The notes under the pieces are model-generated. The model made no database searches and was not told the origin of the DNA. It saw nothing but the letters and a program-made list of their open reading frames with translations. From Megaleporinus macrocephalus (taxonomy: Eukaryota > Chordata > Actinopteri > Characiformes > Anostomidae), in contig CM038720.1 of assembly GCA_021613375.1 (NCBI GenBank), forward strand, positions 342,014-406,013: a DNA stretch of 64,000 nt. Reading direction: 5' to 3'. Every line of letters starts with the position of its first letter. Position 1 is the stretch's first letter. A program made the position numbers and the translations under genes. This document shows positions 1-11,296 of this stretch, piece after piece.

Positions 1-1130
1 TGTTGGAGGACCGGGTCAGGACCTGGTCACTAATACAGCACCAGACACCCCAGTGCCTTCTGACCACCATAGAAACCTGATCATCAGGAGAACGTTCTTC
101 AGCACAGAACATTCATCTACAGCCGGTTCTGCAGGAGAACCTGCTGTAGAGAACCTGCTGTAGAGAACCTGCTGTAGAGAACCTGCTGTAGAGAGATGAA
201 CTGCAGCTGGTTGTGTTTTATTTCCTCTTCTTGCCAAAGATGGGTCAGCATGCTGGACGGGTCAGCATGCTGAGCTCACTCCTGTGTGACTGACTGACCG
301 GTTCTCTGGACGGTCAGTACCGCAGACGAGTGTGATTGGTTGTTGGTGCCGCAGTGCCTTAGAGGCGTGGACTCCGCCCGCCGTCACTCTGAGTGTTTAT
401 GTTTATTTATGAATATTTTATAGTTTAAGTGAAAAAGATCTTATATTTATCACGACTTACTGATACGCTGCTCTGCGTAGGAGGACTCTACTCTTTCTGA
501 CATGTGTGAAAGGGAAACTCCACCAGTTTTACTGAATTCCAATATATTTCACCAGTTATAATGTAAACAGAGTCGTTCAGAGTGTGTTCTGTGTGAAACT
601 CTCTGTTCTAGATACAGTCAGATCTGTTCACAGTGGTGGTGAATGGAACCAGACGTCCTCCTCTAAAAGCTCCTCACAGAAAGTTCTTACAGTAGATGTT
701 ATAAATACACTGTCTGATTCTGAGACGCTGTTTATGATAGTTTAGAGAAGATCTCAGTCTTAAACTCCATTCATGGTGGAGGGATACATGCAGGACGCTG
801 TGAGGTTCAAATAGTCCCCAAAGAAAACCTAGTATTTTCAGATCTTCCACACTTTACCATCAACATCCAGATAAACTCAGAAGACACGTGTAGCTTCACT
901 GGTGGGTTTCATAGTAAATACAGTGTGTATTAGTGTTTGACTCCTGGTTACCTTCACCACCACTGTAAACAACATCTGAACCATTTCACACCAAACGCAC
1001 TCTGAACTCTGAGAGTTTGGTGGAGTTTCCCTTTAAGCAGTGGAGCTGTTTCCTGTGTTGAGTTGACTGACAGTGTTGTTACTGTCCAGAATGTTTCACT
1101 CAATAAAGTTTGATGTTTGAATTGTTTCCT
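1..1130 (+). other. Non-coding left edge, possible 3' UTR of an upstream gene
   Basis: No frame in this stretch gives a recognisable protein. A canonical AATAAA at 1102-1107, followed by a T/G-rich stretch, would fit a plus-strand polyadenylation site, so the segment may be the 3' UTR of a gene lying left of the window. A 14-bp unit (TGTAGAGAACCTGC) is repeated about four times at 125-190. A transposon-like element occupies 509-1034. The assignment as UTR rests only on the poly(A) signal and is weak. Confidence 0.25.
509..1034. mobile_element. MITE-like element with perfect 17-bp terminal inverted repeats
   Basis: The 17-mer AAAGGGAAACTCCACCA at 509-525 is the exact reverse complement of 1018-1034, bounding a 526-bp non-coding segment. 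The right end is followed by AA, making TTAA at 1032-1035; the left flank reads TGAA, so a TTAA target duplication is possible but degenerate. No transposase frame is present, so it would be non-autonomous. Much of its interior (about 565-975) recurs inverted in VPS51 intron 4 (about 24757-25169), which shows it is a dispersed repeat. The superfamily is not assigned; piggyBac-like is only a guess from TTAA. Confidence 0.75.
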
Positions 1131-1260
1131 GTAGTTCTGTTTAAATATTTAACCTACAGGGACAGTCCAGCCAAAATTAAACATTCACATACCTGCTCAA
1201 ATCACCCTCTGATGAGGTAAGATGAAGGTAGGAGGAGCTTTTTGGGGTTGGACCGTTTTG

Positions 1261-1322
1261 CACAGAGCAGCAGAACCTACACACAGAGCAGCAGAACCTA
1301 CACACAGAGCAGCAGAACCTTG
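1261..1322. repeat. Short tandem repeat, 21-bp unit x3
   Basis: The unit ACACAGAGCAGCAGAACCT plus two bases is present three times in a row. It lies between the putative upstream 3' UTR and the FRMD8 promoter. No function is suggested. Confidence 0.8.
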
Positions 1323-1434
1323 TAGAAGGTTCCACTACATCACTAGAAGTAACAGTACTTTTACTACCTGCTGGCACTCCTACACAGTCCCTGGAGCTCC
1401 GTTCAGATGGGATAGCGTGTGAAGGATTCTGGGA

Positions 1435-1547
1435 TGTTGTGATAATGTACTGGTAACGTTGCTACTACGTTTTCACAGCTTTCTCAGGAATCACATTTTA
1501 ACGTTGTGACAACATTGTGGGCACCAAACCAGTACAGTATCACAACA
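1435..1547. repeat. Imperfect inverted repeat / hairpin
   Basis: TGTTGTGATAATGTACTGGT at 1435-1454 and ACCAGTACAGTATCACAACA at 1528-1547 are inverted complements with one mismatch in 20, separated by 73 bases. This could be the remnant ends of a small MITE or a hairpin-forming sequence. Nothing else in the window matches it. Confidence 0.6.
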
Positions 1548-1944
1548 TCACTGGGTTTGCAGTTCACACCTGGACAGTAGCCATAAGAGGTATGCGTGCA
1601 GTGCATTGTGGGTACTGTAGTGAGAAAGGGTGCAAATAACAGACTAGCCTGTAGATTCAGACTGTAAAGGCCCTTCAAGTCCCGTCACTCGGTCAGTCCG
1701 CACAGTTTCCACATTCTGTCTGGATATAAACCTGAGCCGAGCTGTGAGGAGAGGAAGAGTCTGGAAGGTTCTGTATGATCAGGTCTGGAGCTCCGGATTC
1801 TCAGACCAACACTTTAATGGTGAAGATTTTTTGTGTTGCTGCAGTTCCTCAGTTCAGCCACAGGAGGGCGACGCAGGATTTGTTTTTCAGCAGATGAATA
1901 ACGTCATCGCTCTCCACTCTCCAAGTTTCCTACCGCGGACAGGA

Positions 1945-1983
1945 CTGGACAGGGCCGGACAGGGCCGGACAGGGCCGGACAGG
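1945..1983. repeat. GGACAGGGCC decamer repeat x4
   Basis: A perfect 10-bp G/C-rich unit repeated about four times, 100-200 bp upstream of the inferred FRMD8 promoter. Confidence 0.8.
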
Positions 1984-2059
1984 ACAAATACCTTTATTTT
2001 TAGTCCTTATTAATAGATGTGGAAACTATTATGTCTCGGTTCTAATTAAGTCCTGTAAT

Positions 2060-2468
2060 CTCTCAACACGCGGTTGCTTCTCCAGTGACGTCACCGTTTC
2101 TGTGCGTCAAATACTAACTGGACTCTGAAGCGCCGCTTTTATCCGGTTTTAACAACAGATTCGTTCCGCGTTTACGTTTAAAGTCGCTTTTATCTTATAT
2201 GTGGCGTTATTGAGGTGTAACTCCTCTGTGTGCCGGCAGGCGGCGCTGATGGCAGAGGGCGCGGTGCTGCAGTACTCTTTCCGGCCGCTGGTGGTCGCTC
2301 CGCTCAAAGCGCCGTGCGGCACTGACTCCGCCGCTGCTGCTGTAACATCGTCGTGGAGGAATGATCAGAAATTAAACTTATTGATTGATAAAAAATTTAT
2401 GATTAATATTCCGACTTATAGCTGGCAGTGATCTGTGACTGAGGAGCGCCGATAACGGATCGATAACG
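2060..2468 (+). promoter_or_regulatory. FRMD8: FRMD8 promoter and 5' non-coding exon (inferred)
   Basis: A CpG-rich stretch contains a perfect palindromic CRE, TGACGTCA, at 2086-2093. It is followed by a GC-rich transcribed-looking segment that ends in a strong donor, ACG|GTGAGT, at 2468/2469. The first coding exon starts at 3310, directly after an acceptor (TTTTTCAG), so an upstream non-coding exon is required; this is the best candidate. The transcription start is not located. A 76-aa open frame at 2201-2431 does not resemble FRMD8 and is not considered coding. Confidence 0.5.
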
Positions 2469-2718
2469 GTGAGTTAGAGGTGTTTATAGGCAGCTGTGCT
2501 AAGCTAACTGCAGCTATCTGGTGAGGAATTTCAGGATTTTTAGAAAATGTACCGAAATATAAAGTAAATCTGTTCAAATTTCTGAGTTATTATCATTATA
2601 AGTGTCGATGCTGTTGAATATTAGTTATTGATTAAAGATTTTGCTGAGAAACGCCGGCAATTGAGCGCGTTATCCAGCGCGCTAATGCTAATAAACAAGC
2701 TAAAGTTGTGTTCTGGTC

Positions 2719-2817
2719 GGAATTGTCCGGTCCACCTTAAACACAGCCGCTACTGTAACAGCGCCTCCGCCGCCTGAGCGGAGCTGCTGCTCTATTTAAG
2801 GTGGAACTAATAATTCC
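2719..2817. mobile_element. Small MITE with 23-bp imperfect inverted ends in FRMD8 intron 1
   Basis: The left end (2719-2741) starts GGAATT and ends TCCACCTTAAA; the right end (2795-2817) is its reverse complement at 17 of 23 positions. The element is about 99 bp and has no coding capacity. A similar end (GGAATT, then TTCCACCTTAAA) lies near 13144-13167 and a shorter match (TCCACCTTAA) near 58606, so the family is probably dispersed. Confidence 0.55.
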
Positions 2818-3309
2818 AATACGAGGTCAGACATTTTTAGTTTTTTTCCACACAAATTTGATGTTAAAGTTTAAGAAACGAACCGAGTATATAATCTAAA
2901 TATAATCTAGATTAAATCTGACTCTGAAACTGTTCAGTTGAGTTTAATCCCAGCGCGTTAACGTAGTGTTGGAGTTGTTAATGCAGACAGATTAATATTA
3001 TTTAGGATGTTAGTTAATCTTGACTGACGTTTTAATTGTATAAAGTATTTTGTTCTGGCTGGGGTTTTATTAAAACTGTTATTTAATCCAGACTAATAAA
3101 TATAGTAGTTTTGTGAACTGATTTAATCCAGTTGGGCTCATGTTCTGAAATATTAAGTTATTTAATCTGTGGTGAGATGATTAGTTCCAGCTGTGCTGGT
3201 GTGTGTCTGGTGATCTGATTTAATCCAGATGTTTGTTGGTGCTGTTTAATCCAGACAGATTATCGTGAGGGTGGTTAATCCCGGTTTAAGCCGCTGTGCT
3301 GTTTTTCAG

Positions 3310-3857
3310 ATGGACGGGGACGAGTGTGAGTTTTCGGATCCGGAGCTGTCTCACTCTCACCGCGGGAGTGTGGCCTCCTCGCTGTCCCGTGGTCAGTCCT
3401 GCGTTTACCGTGTTTTATGATCTGAGTGTGAAGTCTGTCTGAGTGATGATCCCAATTCAGTACTAATACGCTTACAGTTCAACAGACTGGTATATGCAAA
3501 TCACCTCTGTTCTGATTGGTTTAATTCAAAGTACCTGTCACATGAAAATGTGTTGGATCTGCTCTTCAGTATTCCTGGAAATAACACCCCCCCACTGTCT
3601 GTCTCTCTGTCTCTGTCTGTCTCTCTGTCTCTGTCTTTGTCTCTCTGTCTCTGTAGCTCAGGATGTGTTGGTGTATCTGGTGAGTGACAGTGCGGTACAG
3701 CTGTGTGTGGAAGGTGTGGGAAGTGTGTGTGTACAGGAATTGGCTCGGATGGTCCGACAGACTCTCCACGTTCCAGATTCAGATCAGGACGCTTTTGCTT
3801 TCTGGCTCTGCTCACCGTTACTGGGTACGATCCTGATAAATTATTATTATTTTTATT

Positions 3858-3888
<31 letters not shown>

Positions 3889-4099
3889 GTGTTATTATTA
3901 ATAGTGTTATTACGTTATTATTATTATTATTATTATTATTAGTGTTATTATTATTATTATTAGTGTTATTATTATTATTATTAGTGTTATTATTATTATT
4001 ATTAGTGTTATTATTAATAGTGTTATTATGTTATTATTATTATTATTATTGTTATTATTATTATTATTATTAATAGTGTTATTATTAATAGTGTTATTA

Positions 4100-4142
<43 letters not shown>

Positions 4143-5724
4143 AGTGTTATTATTATTAGTGTTATTCTTCTTCTTCTTCTTCTTCTTCTTCTTATTATTA
4201 TTAGCGTTATTATTGATAGTGTTATTATTATTATTATTAATAGTGTTATTATATTTGTATTATTATTATTAATAGTGTTATTATTATTATTATTATTGTT
4301 ATTATTCTTATTATTATTATTAATAGTGTTATTATTATTAGTGTTATTCTTCTTCTTCTTCTTATTATTATTATTATTAGTGTTATTATATTTTTATTAT
4401 TATTAATAGTGTTGTTATTATTATTATTATTACTATTAGTGTTATTATTAATCGTGTTATTATTATTATCAGTGTTTACTCTCTGTAGCTGTTGTTTACA
4501 GGAGTGTGGTTGTGTTCTTTCTCGTCTCAGAGCTGCAGCTGAAGCCGAAACATCAGCCGTATAAACTGTGCCGGCAGTGGCAGGACCTGCTGTACCGCTT
4601 CACCGACGCGTCCTCAGAGGACATCTCCACGGGTACGGCGTGCAGCGCTGCGGTTACAGAAGCTGAAATATGCAAATGAGCCTCTAAATAGTCGTTTATC
4701 TGCGTACTGATGAAGCTCAGATGTTCTAGACGGTTCCTGTGGGTGTTTTGATGAAACAGGATGTTGATGTACGAGCTGCCCTGTGCTGTTATCTAGAACC
4801 GCCCTGTTTAACAGTGTGGTGAATAAGAGAGGAGAACAGGAAGGTGTGGACAGGTGGAGTATGAGTTAGTGAGGTTCTGTGTGTGGTGGTGATGATTTAC
4901 TCTGTTGTGTTCCTGCAGACGAGCCGTGTCTTCAGTATAAGAGGAATGTGTTTTATCCCAGATCAAAGGAGCTGCAGGTAACGCTCCTGTTCCCGGATCA
5001 GTCTCGGTCAGTGTTAGTCCGTGTCCGCTGACGGCCGCTGAGCTCCTGTCCTGCTTTGTTTGCTGCAGATCGATGATGAGGGTGTGTTGAGGTTCCTGTA
5101 CGATGAAGCCCGTCTGAATATCCTGGAGGGTCGTTATCCGTGTGATCCGGAGCACTGGGCCCGACTCGGAGCGCTGAGCTGTGCCTTAGACTGCGGCGCG
5201 GGACTGGACGAGCAGAAACTCACTACAATCATCAGGTACATAAACAGATCACAGCACGCGCAACTGGCCACTTTATCAGAAACACCCACCTTGTACTTCC
5301 ACTAACTGGTCCGTGTGGTGCTGTTGTGTTACAGGGAGAAGAAACTGTCCTCCTTTCTGCCGGCTCACGTGGTTTTGGGTTCTGGTGGGTTCTTCTCGAG
5401 CCTGCGGTCTCGGGGGAGTCGTCACGCGGAGCTGGAGCAGAACCTGCTGAAGGAGTATCGCACACTGAGTGGTCCTCAGGAACCTGCGGCGCTCCTCAGA
5501 CAGTACCTCAGTATCTGCCACTCGCTGCCTTACTACGGGTCAGTACCAGCACAGAACACCCAGTTACCCGTCTCAGATCAGATCAGCGGCAGCCCAGTAA
5601 ATAAAACCAGTACTGTCAGAGAGGGAGGCGGGTTTCAGCTGCAGAACCTCCTGTTTAAAGGAAAACAGTCCGCTCCGGCTGTGTTTTTGCTCCGGCTGTG
5701 TTTTTTTGTGTTTTTTTTTTTTTT

Positions 5725-5756
<32 letters not shown>

Positions 5757-8700
5757 TGTTTTTAGCTCCGGCTGTGTTTTTGCTCCGGCTGTGTTTTTGC
5801 TCCGGCTGTGTTTTTGCTCCGGCTGTGTTTTTAGCTCCGGCTGTGTTTTTAGCTCCGGCTGTGTTTTTGGCTCCGGCTGTGTTTTTGGCTCCGGCTGTGT
5901 TTTTAGCTCCGGCTGTGTTTTTGCTCCGGCTGTGTTTTTGCTCCGGCTGTGTTTTTGCTCCGGCTGTGTTTTTAGCTCCGGCTGTGTTTTTGCTCCGGCT
6001 GTGTTTTTTGCTCCGGCTGTGTTTTTTGCTCCGGCTGTGTTTTTAGCTCCGGCCGTGTTTTTAGCTCCGGCCGTGTTTTTGCTCCGGCTGTGTTTTTAGC
6101 TCCGGCTGTGTTTTTGCTCCGGCTGTGTTTTTAGCTCCGGCTGTGTTTTTGGCTCCGGCCGTGTTTTTAGCTCCGGCTGTGTTTTTAGCTCCGGCTGTGT
6201 TTTTAGCTCCGGCTGTGTTTTTAGCTCCGGCTGTGTTTTTGGCTCCGGCTGTGTTTTTGGCTCCGGCTGTGTTTTTAGCTCCGGCTGTGTTTTTAGCTCC
6301 GGCCGTGTTTTGGCTCCGGCCGTGTTTTGGCTCTGGCCGTGTTTTGGCTCCGGCTGTGTTTTGGCTCCGGCTGTGTTCTGTGTTTGTGTGGTTGGGGTTA
6401 GTGGAGGCGGGGCTGCTGTCTGATCTGCAGTGGTTTGTTTTGGCAGCTGTGCGTTCTTCGTGGGAGAGATTGATAAACCGGCTCAGGGAATCCTGCACCG
6501 CAGCGGGAGGAAGAGCGTCAGCGTCGGCATCAGTCTGGAGGGGGTCTACGTCATGGACACGAAAGAAAAGGTCTGTTTACTCTCTCACCACTCAACTACC
6601 GTCCCCACTCAATTACCGTCCCCACTCAATTACCGTCCCCACTCAACTACCGTCCCCACTCAATTACCGTCCCCACTCAATTACCGTCCCCACTCAGCTA
6701 CTGTCTACAGTCCCCACTCAACTCTCCACTCAACTACTGTCCCCACTCAACTACCGTCCCCACTCAACTACTGTGTACAGTCCCCACTCAACTACCGTCC
6801 CCACTCAATTACCGTCCCCACTCAACTACTGTCTACAGTCCCCACTCAACTACCGTCCCCACTCAATTACCGTCCCCACTCAATTACCGTCCCCACTCAA
6901 CTACCGTCCCCACTCAGCTACTGTCTACAGTCCCCACTCAACTCTCCACTCAACTACTGTCCCCACTCAACTACTGTCTACAGTCCCCACTCAACTACCG
7001 TCCCCACTCAATTACCGTCCCCACTCAACTACTGTCTACCGTCCCCACTCAACTACCGTCCCCACTCAATTACCGTCCCCACTCAATTACCGTCCCCACT
7101 CAATTACCGTCCCCACTCAACTACCGTGCCCACTCAGCTACTGTCTACAGTCCCCACTCAACTCTCCACTCAACTACTGTCCCCACTCAACTACCGTCCC
7201 CACTCAACTACTGTCTACAGTCCCCACTCAACTACCGTCCCCACTCAACTACCGTCCCCACTCAACCACTGTCCCCACTCAACTACCATCTACCATCCTC
7301 ACTCAACTACCGTCCCCACTCAAATACCGTCCCCACTCAACTACTGTCTACAGTCCACACTCAACTCTCCTCTCAACTACCGTCCCCACTCAACTACTCT
7401 CTAGAGTCCACACTCAACTCTCCACTCAACTACCGTCCCCACTCAACTACCGTCCCCACTCAACTACCATCTACCATTCCCAGTCAACTATCGTCCCCAG
7501 TCAACTACCATCTACCATCCCCACTCAAATACCGTCCCCACTCAACTACTGTCTACAGTCCACACTCAACTCTCCACTCAACTACCGTTCCCACTCAACT
7601 ACCGTCCCCGCTCAACTACCATCTACCATCCCCACTCAACTATCGTCCCCAGTCAACTACCATCTACCATCCCCACTCAAATACCGTCCCCACTCAACTA
7701 CTGTCTACAGTCCACACTCAACTCTCCACTCAACTACCGTTCCCACTCAACTACCGTCCCCACTCAACTTCCATCTACCATCCCCACTCAACCACTGTCC
7801 CCACTAAACTACAGTCTATAGTCCCCACTCAACTACCGTCCCCACTCAACTTCCATCTACCATCACCACTCAACTACCGTCCCCACTCAACTACCATCTA
7901 CCGTCCCCACTCAACTACCGTTCCCACTCAACTACCATCTACCATCCCCACTCAACTACTGTCTACAGTCCACACTCAACTCTCCACTCAACTACCGTCC
8001 CCACTCAACTACCGTCCCCACTCAACTACCATCTACCGTCCCCACTCAACTACCGTTCCCACTCAACTACCATCTACCGTCCCCACTCAACTACCGTTCC
8101 CACTCAACTACCATCTACCATCCCCACTCAACTACTGTCTACAGTCCACACTCAACTCTCCACTCAACTACCGTCCCCACTCAACTACCGTCCCCACTCA
8201 ACTACCATCTACCGTCCCCACTCAACTACCGTTCCCACTCAACTACCATCTACCGTCCCCACTCAACTACTGTCTACAGTCCACACTCAACTCTCCGCTC
8301 AACTACCGTTCCCACTCAACTACCGCCCCCACTCAACTACGTCCCCCCTCAACTACCATCTACCATCCCCACTCAACTACCGTCCCCACTCAACTACTGT
8401 CTACAGTCCACACTCAACTCTCCACTCAACTACCGTCCCCACTCAACCACCATCCCCACTCAACTACCCTCCCCACTCAACAGCCATCTACCATCCCCAC
8501 TCAACTACTGTTTACAGTCCACACTCAACTCTCCACTCAACTACCGTCCCCACTCAACTCCCGTCCCCACTCAACTTCCATCTACCATCCCCACTCAACC
8601 ACTGTCCCCACTAAACTACAGTCTATAGTCCCCACTCAACTACCGTCCCCACTCAACTACCATCTACCATCCCCACTCAAATACCGTCCCCACTCAACTA

Positions 8701-11296
8701 CTGTCTACAGTCCACACTCAACTCTCCACTCAACTACCGTCCCCACTCAACTACCATCTACCATCACCACTCAACTACCGTCCCCACTCACCTACCATCT
8801 ACCATCCCCACTCAACTACCGTCCCCACTCAACTACCAACTACCGGCCCCACTCAACTACTGTCCCCACTCAACTACCATCTACCGTCCCCACTCAACTA
8901 CCATCTACCGTCCCCACTCAACTACTGTCCCCACTCAACTACTGTCATCACTTAACTACCATCTACCATCACCACTCAACTACCGTCCCCACTCAACTAC
9001 CGTCTGTAGTCACCACTAAACTACTGTCCCCACTAAACTACCGTCTAACCTGAACAGAGGGTCAGCAGAACTCTGAACACACGCAGGCTGCAGTACCGTC
9101 TACGCGGTTCCACACACTTCTTCCACTCTACCAAACAAACTATATAATCTATTAGTGGAATTTATATCTGTAGTTTTGGTTTTGTGTCTTCAATGAGGGT
9201 CCAGAGGGTTCTGTGGGTTACTGACTGATCTGTGTTCCTCTGTTGTTTTCTCTCTCAGCATGTTCTGCTGGGTCTGCGGTTCAGCGAGCTGTCCTGGGAC
9301 CACTCGTACCCCGAGACCGAGGGGGACTCGCACATCCTGTGGCTGGAGTTTGATGGGGAGGAAGACGGAACTCCTGTTAACAAGTTGCTGAAGATTTACT
9401 CCAAGCAGGTAGTTTATGTTCAGTGGAGCTGCAGGAAGTCTTAACAAGTGATCTAGAACGTTAGTATGATCCGCGCAGTACGTGAACTAGATAATCAGGA
9501 TCTGCTTGTGTTCCAGAGCGGCGTGTGAGGAGCCGTGTGCTGATTATTTGTTGTTGTTGTTTGTTTGTTTGTTTGTGTGTGTGGTTGATGATGTCGTGTC
9601 CAGGCGGAGCTGATGAGCGGTCTGATCGAGTTCTGCGTAGAGTTGCGGTCTGTAGGGGACGCGACGGCGGCGGCCACAGGGACGGACGGAGACGCCGGTG
9701 TTTCACGAACACCTACGGGACAGTCACCTGCGGGGCAGCTGGGCGGGGAGCGGACGCAGGAGAGGCGGGGCCGACTGCGCAGGCAGAGCAGCGTGGTCTG
9801 CAGCCGAGTGCACACGCTCAGCACCATCAGCTACGTGGACGACGGTGAGCAGCGTCGGTTCCTCTCGCAGTAACCCGCACACACAGTCAGTGCAGCCCTG
9901 AGTACAGGGGGCGCTGCAGCACACGCCTTCAGAAGACGGAACATAATAATGTATATTAAATATTCTAAACGCTGCACTGCGGGAGTCTGAAACTGGACGA
10001 GCTCGACTTCAGGTGGTACTGGTGAAGCGTACTGGTGAAGTGTACTGGTGAAGCGTACTGGTGAGGTGTGTTTCAGTGCTGATGAAGCGTACTGGTGAAG
10101 TGTGTTTCAGTACTGATGAAGCGTACTGGTGAAGTGTGTTTCAGTGCTGATGAAGTGTACTGGCGAATTGTACTGGTGAAGCGTACTGGTGAGGTGTGTT
10201 TCAGTGCTGATGAAGCGTACTGGTGAAGCGTACTGGTGAAGTGTGTTTCAGTACTGATGAAGCGTACTGGTGAAGTGTGTTTCAGTGCTGATGAAGTGTA
10301 CTGGCGAATTGTACTGGTGAAGCGTACTGGTGAGGTGTGTTTCAGTGCTGATGAAGCGTACTGGTGAAGTGTGTTTCAGTACTGGTGAAGCGTACTGGTG
10401 ACGTACTGTGGTGTGACTTTATCACGCTGTTGTTCTCCAGCAGTTCACGCTTACTGATCTGATCTAGCTCAGTTTGCACGGTTAGTAAAACCAACAAGCA
10501 GTTCTTTAATCCCAGAAGTGTTAACACGATTAACACTCAGTGTAGTCAGTCACAGCAATAAACAGGTTGTGTACTGCTGTTATACAGGGTGAGTCAAAAG
10601 TATCAGGACACCCTTCTATATCAGAACTGAAAGGGAAACTGACGTATCTGAATACCCCAGAACTGATCAGAAATTAATTGATGTAATCAGATTTACAATT
10701 TCTCTTGTAGTTCAAACGTTATCAACACAGAAAGTTACAACAACAACCACATTGAACACCATGTTCAGTCCACTGACCCTGGAGCTGATCTCAGATCTGA
10801 AGACGCAGCTCACTGAACATGTTGTCCTGAGACTTTTAATTCCCCCTGTAGAAACAAACACGATATAAACATGTTCAGTCAGTAGTTTAACTGTAACCGA
10901 ACGCTGTAGTTTATTAGCAGTAGTTTTGAGGGTCCGTGGTGGTCCAGCTGGTTGGTTATTTATTGACGTGTTTCTGTAGATCCTGAACTGTTGCCAGATG
11001 TCTGCTCGGCGCTGTGTTTGCTGAGTGTCTGTTTGAGGTTAAGTTGGTTTGTACAGCTCTCGCTCAGAAGACGTTCTCTCCAGTTTCCTCCCCTCCGGCT
11101 AACGTAGCCGATCAGCTGGGGGTCTTCAGCCCACCGAGTAGCGCGGCATTGACCATCTGTCTGATCTGCCTGTTTGTGTTTCTCAGGTAAGGAGATAAAG
11201 CGCCTGAAGCCAAAGAGAGCAGCGTCCTTCTTCACCCGTCAGGCTCCGCCCACTTATTCTACCGTTCAGGTGACGGACAGTCTGGAGCAGGGCTGA
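3310..11296 (+). CDS. FRMD8: FERM domain-containing protein 8
   Basis: Ten coding exons: 3310-3391, 3657-3824, 4531-4632, 4919-4977, 5069-5235, 5335-5538, 6447-6570, 9259-9408, 9604-9844 and 11187-11296. All introns are GT-AG, phases agree, and the product is 468 aa. The start is the first codon after an acceptor and begins [10 protein letters not shown]. The protein matches FRMD8 across its length: an N-terminal ubiquitin-like FERM F1 lobe ([16 protein letters not shown], then [12 protein letters not shown]), an F2 lobe ([11 protein letters not shown]), an F3/PTB-like lobe from about residue 260 ([38 protein letters not shown]), and a basic tail ([14 protein letters not shown]) ending DSLEQG. 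FRMD8 is known to bind the cytoplasmic tail of iRhoms and stabilise the iRhom-ADAM17 sheddase at the cell surface; a role in LRP6/Wnt signalling is also reported. Introns 2, 6, 7 and 9 are swollen by minisatellites. Identity is secure; orthology to the human gene is inferred. Confidence 0.95.
3838..4480. repeat. (TTA)n microsatellite, FRMD8 intron 2
   Basis: About 640 bp of TTA repeats, interrupted by AGTG/AATAGTG spacers and two short (TTC)n tracts (about 4165-4192 and 4347-4362). It starts about 14 bp after the exon 2 donor and fills nearly the whole intron. Confidence 0.95.
5262..5308 (-). mobile_element. Solo transposon-end fragment in FRMD8 intron 5
   Basis: GGCCACTTTATCAGAAACAC at 5266-5285, with about 25 further bases, matches the unit tandemly amplified (opposite strand) in TM7SF2 intron 2. 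It also matches the inverted ends of the element at 63681-64000. This is a short single copy of the same family. Confidence 0.65.
5671..6372. repeat. 17-18-bp minisatellite with poly(T), FRMD8 intron 6
   Basis: Roughly 36 copies of a unit around GCTCCGGCTGTGTTTTT, with A/G variants between copies. An interruption of almost pure T (about 5700-5762) lies near the left end. The array stops about 75 bp before the exon 7 acceptor (6446). Confidence 0.95.
6588..9045. repeat. 17-bp minisatellite, FRMD8 intron 7
   Basis: About 2.45 kb built on CCCCACTCAACTACCGT (17 bp, about 145 units), with recurring variants containing CTACTGTCTACAGTCC and CTACCATCTACCAT. The plus strand is nearly free of G. It begins about 18 bp after the exon 7 donor (6571). 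Long open frames such as 6125-7807 are products of this periodicity and are not coding. Confidence 0.95.
10011..10405. repeat. Compound tandem repeat, FRMD8 intron 9
   Basis: Short blocks of ACTGGTGAAGCGT and GTGTGTTTCAGTGCTGATG alternate and form a higher-order pattern of roughly 140 bp that appears about twice. The block GTGTTTCAG resembles a 3' splice site. The rest of intron 9 (10406-11186) is single-copy-looking, apart from a possible element end at about 10586. Confidence 0.85.

Noticed and set aside
6125..7807. 560-codon frame (Ala/Phe repeats, then Ser/Pro/His/Thr repeats)
   Set aside because: Spans two different intronic arrays of FRMD8 and reads the exon between them in the wrong frame.
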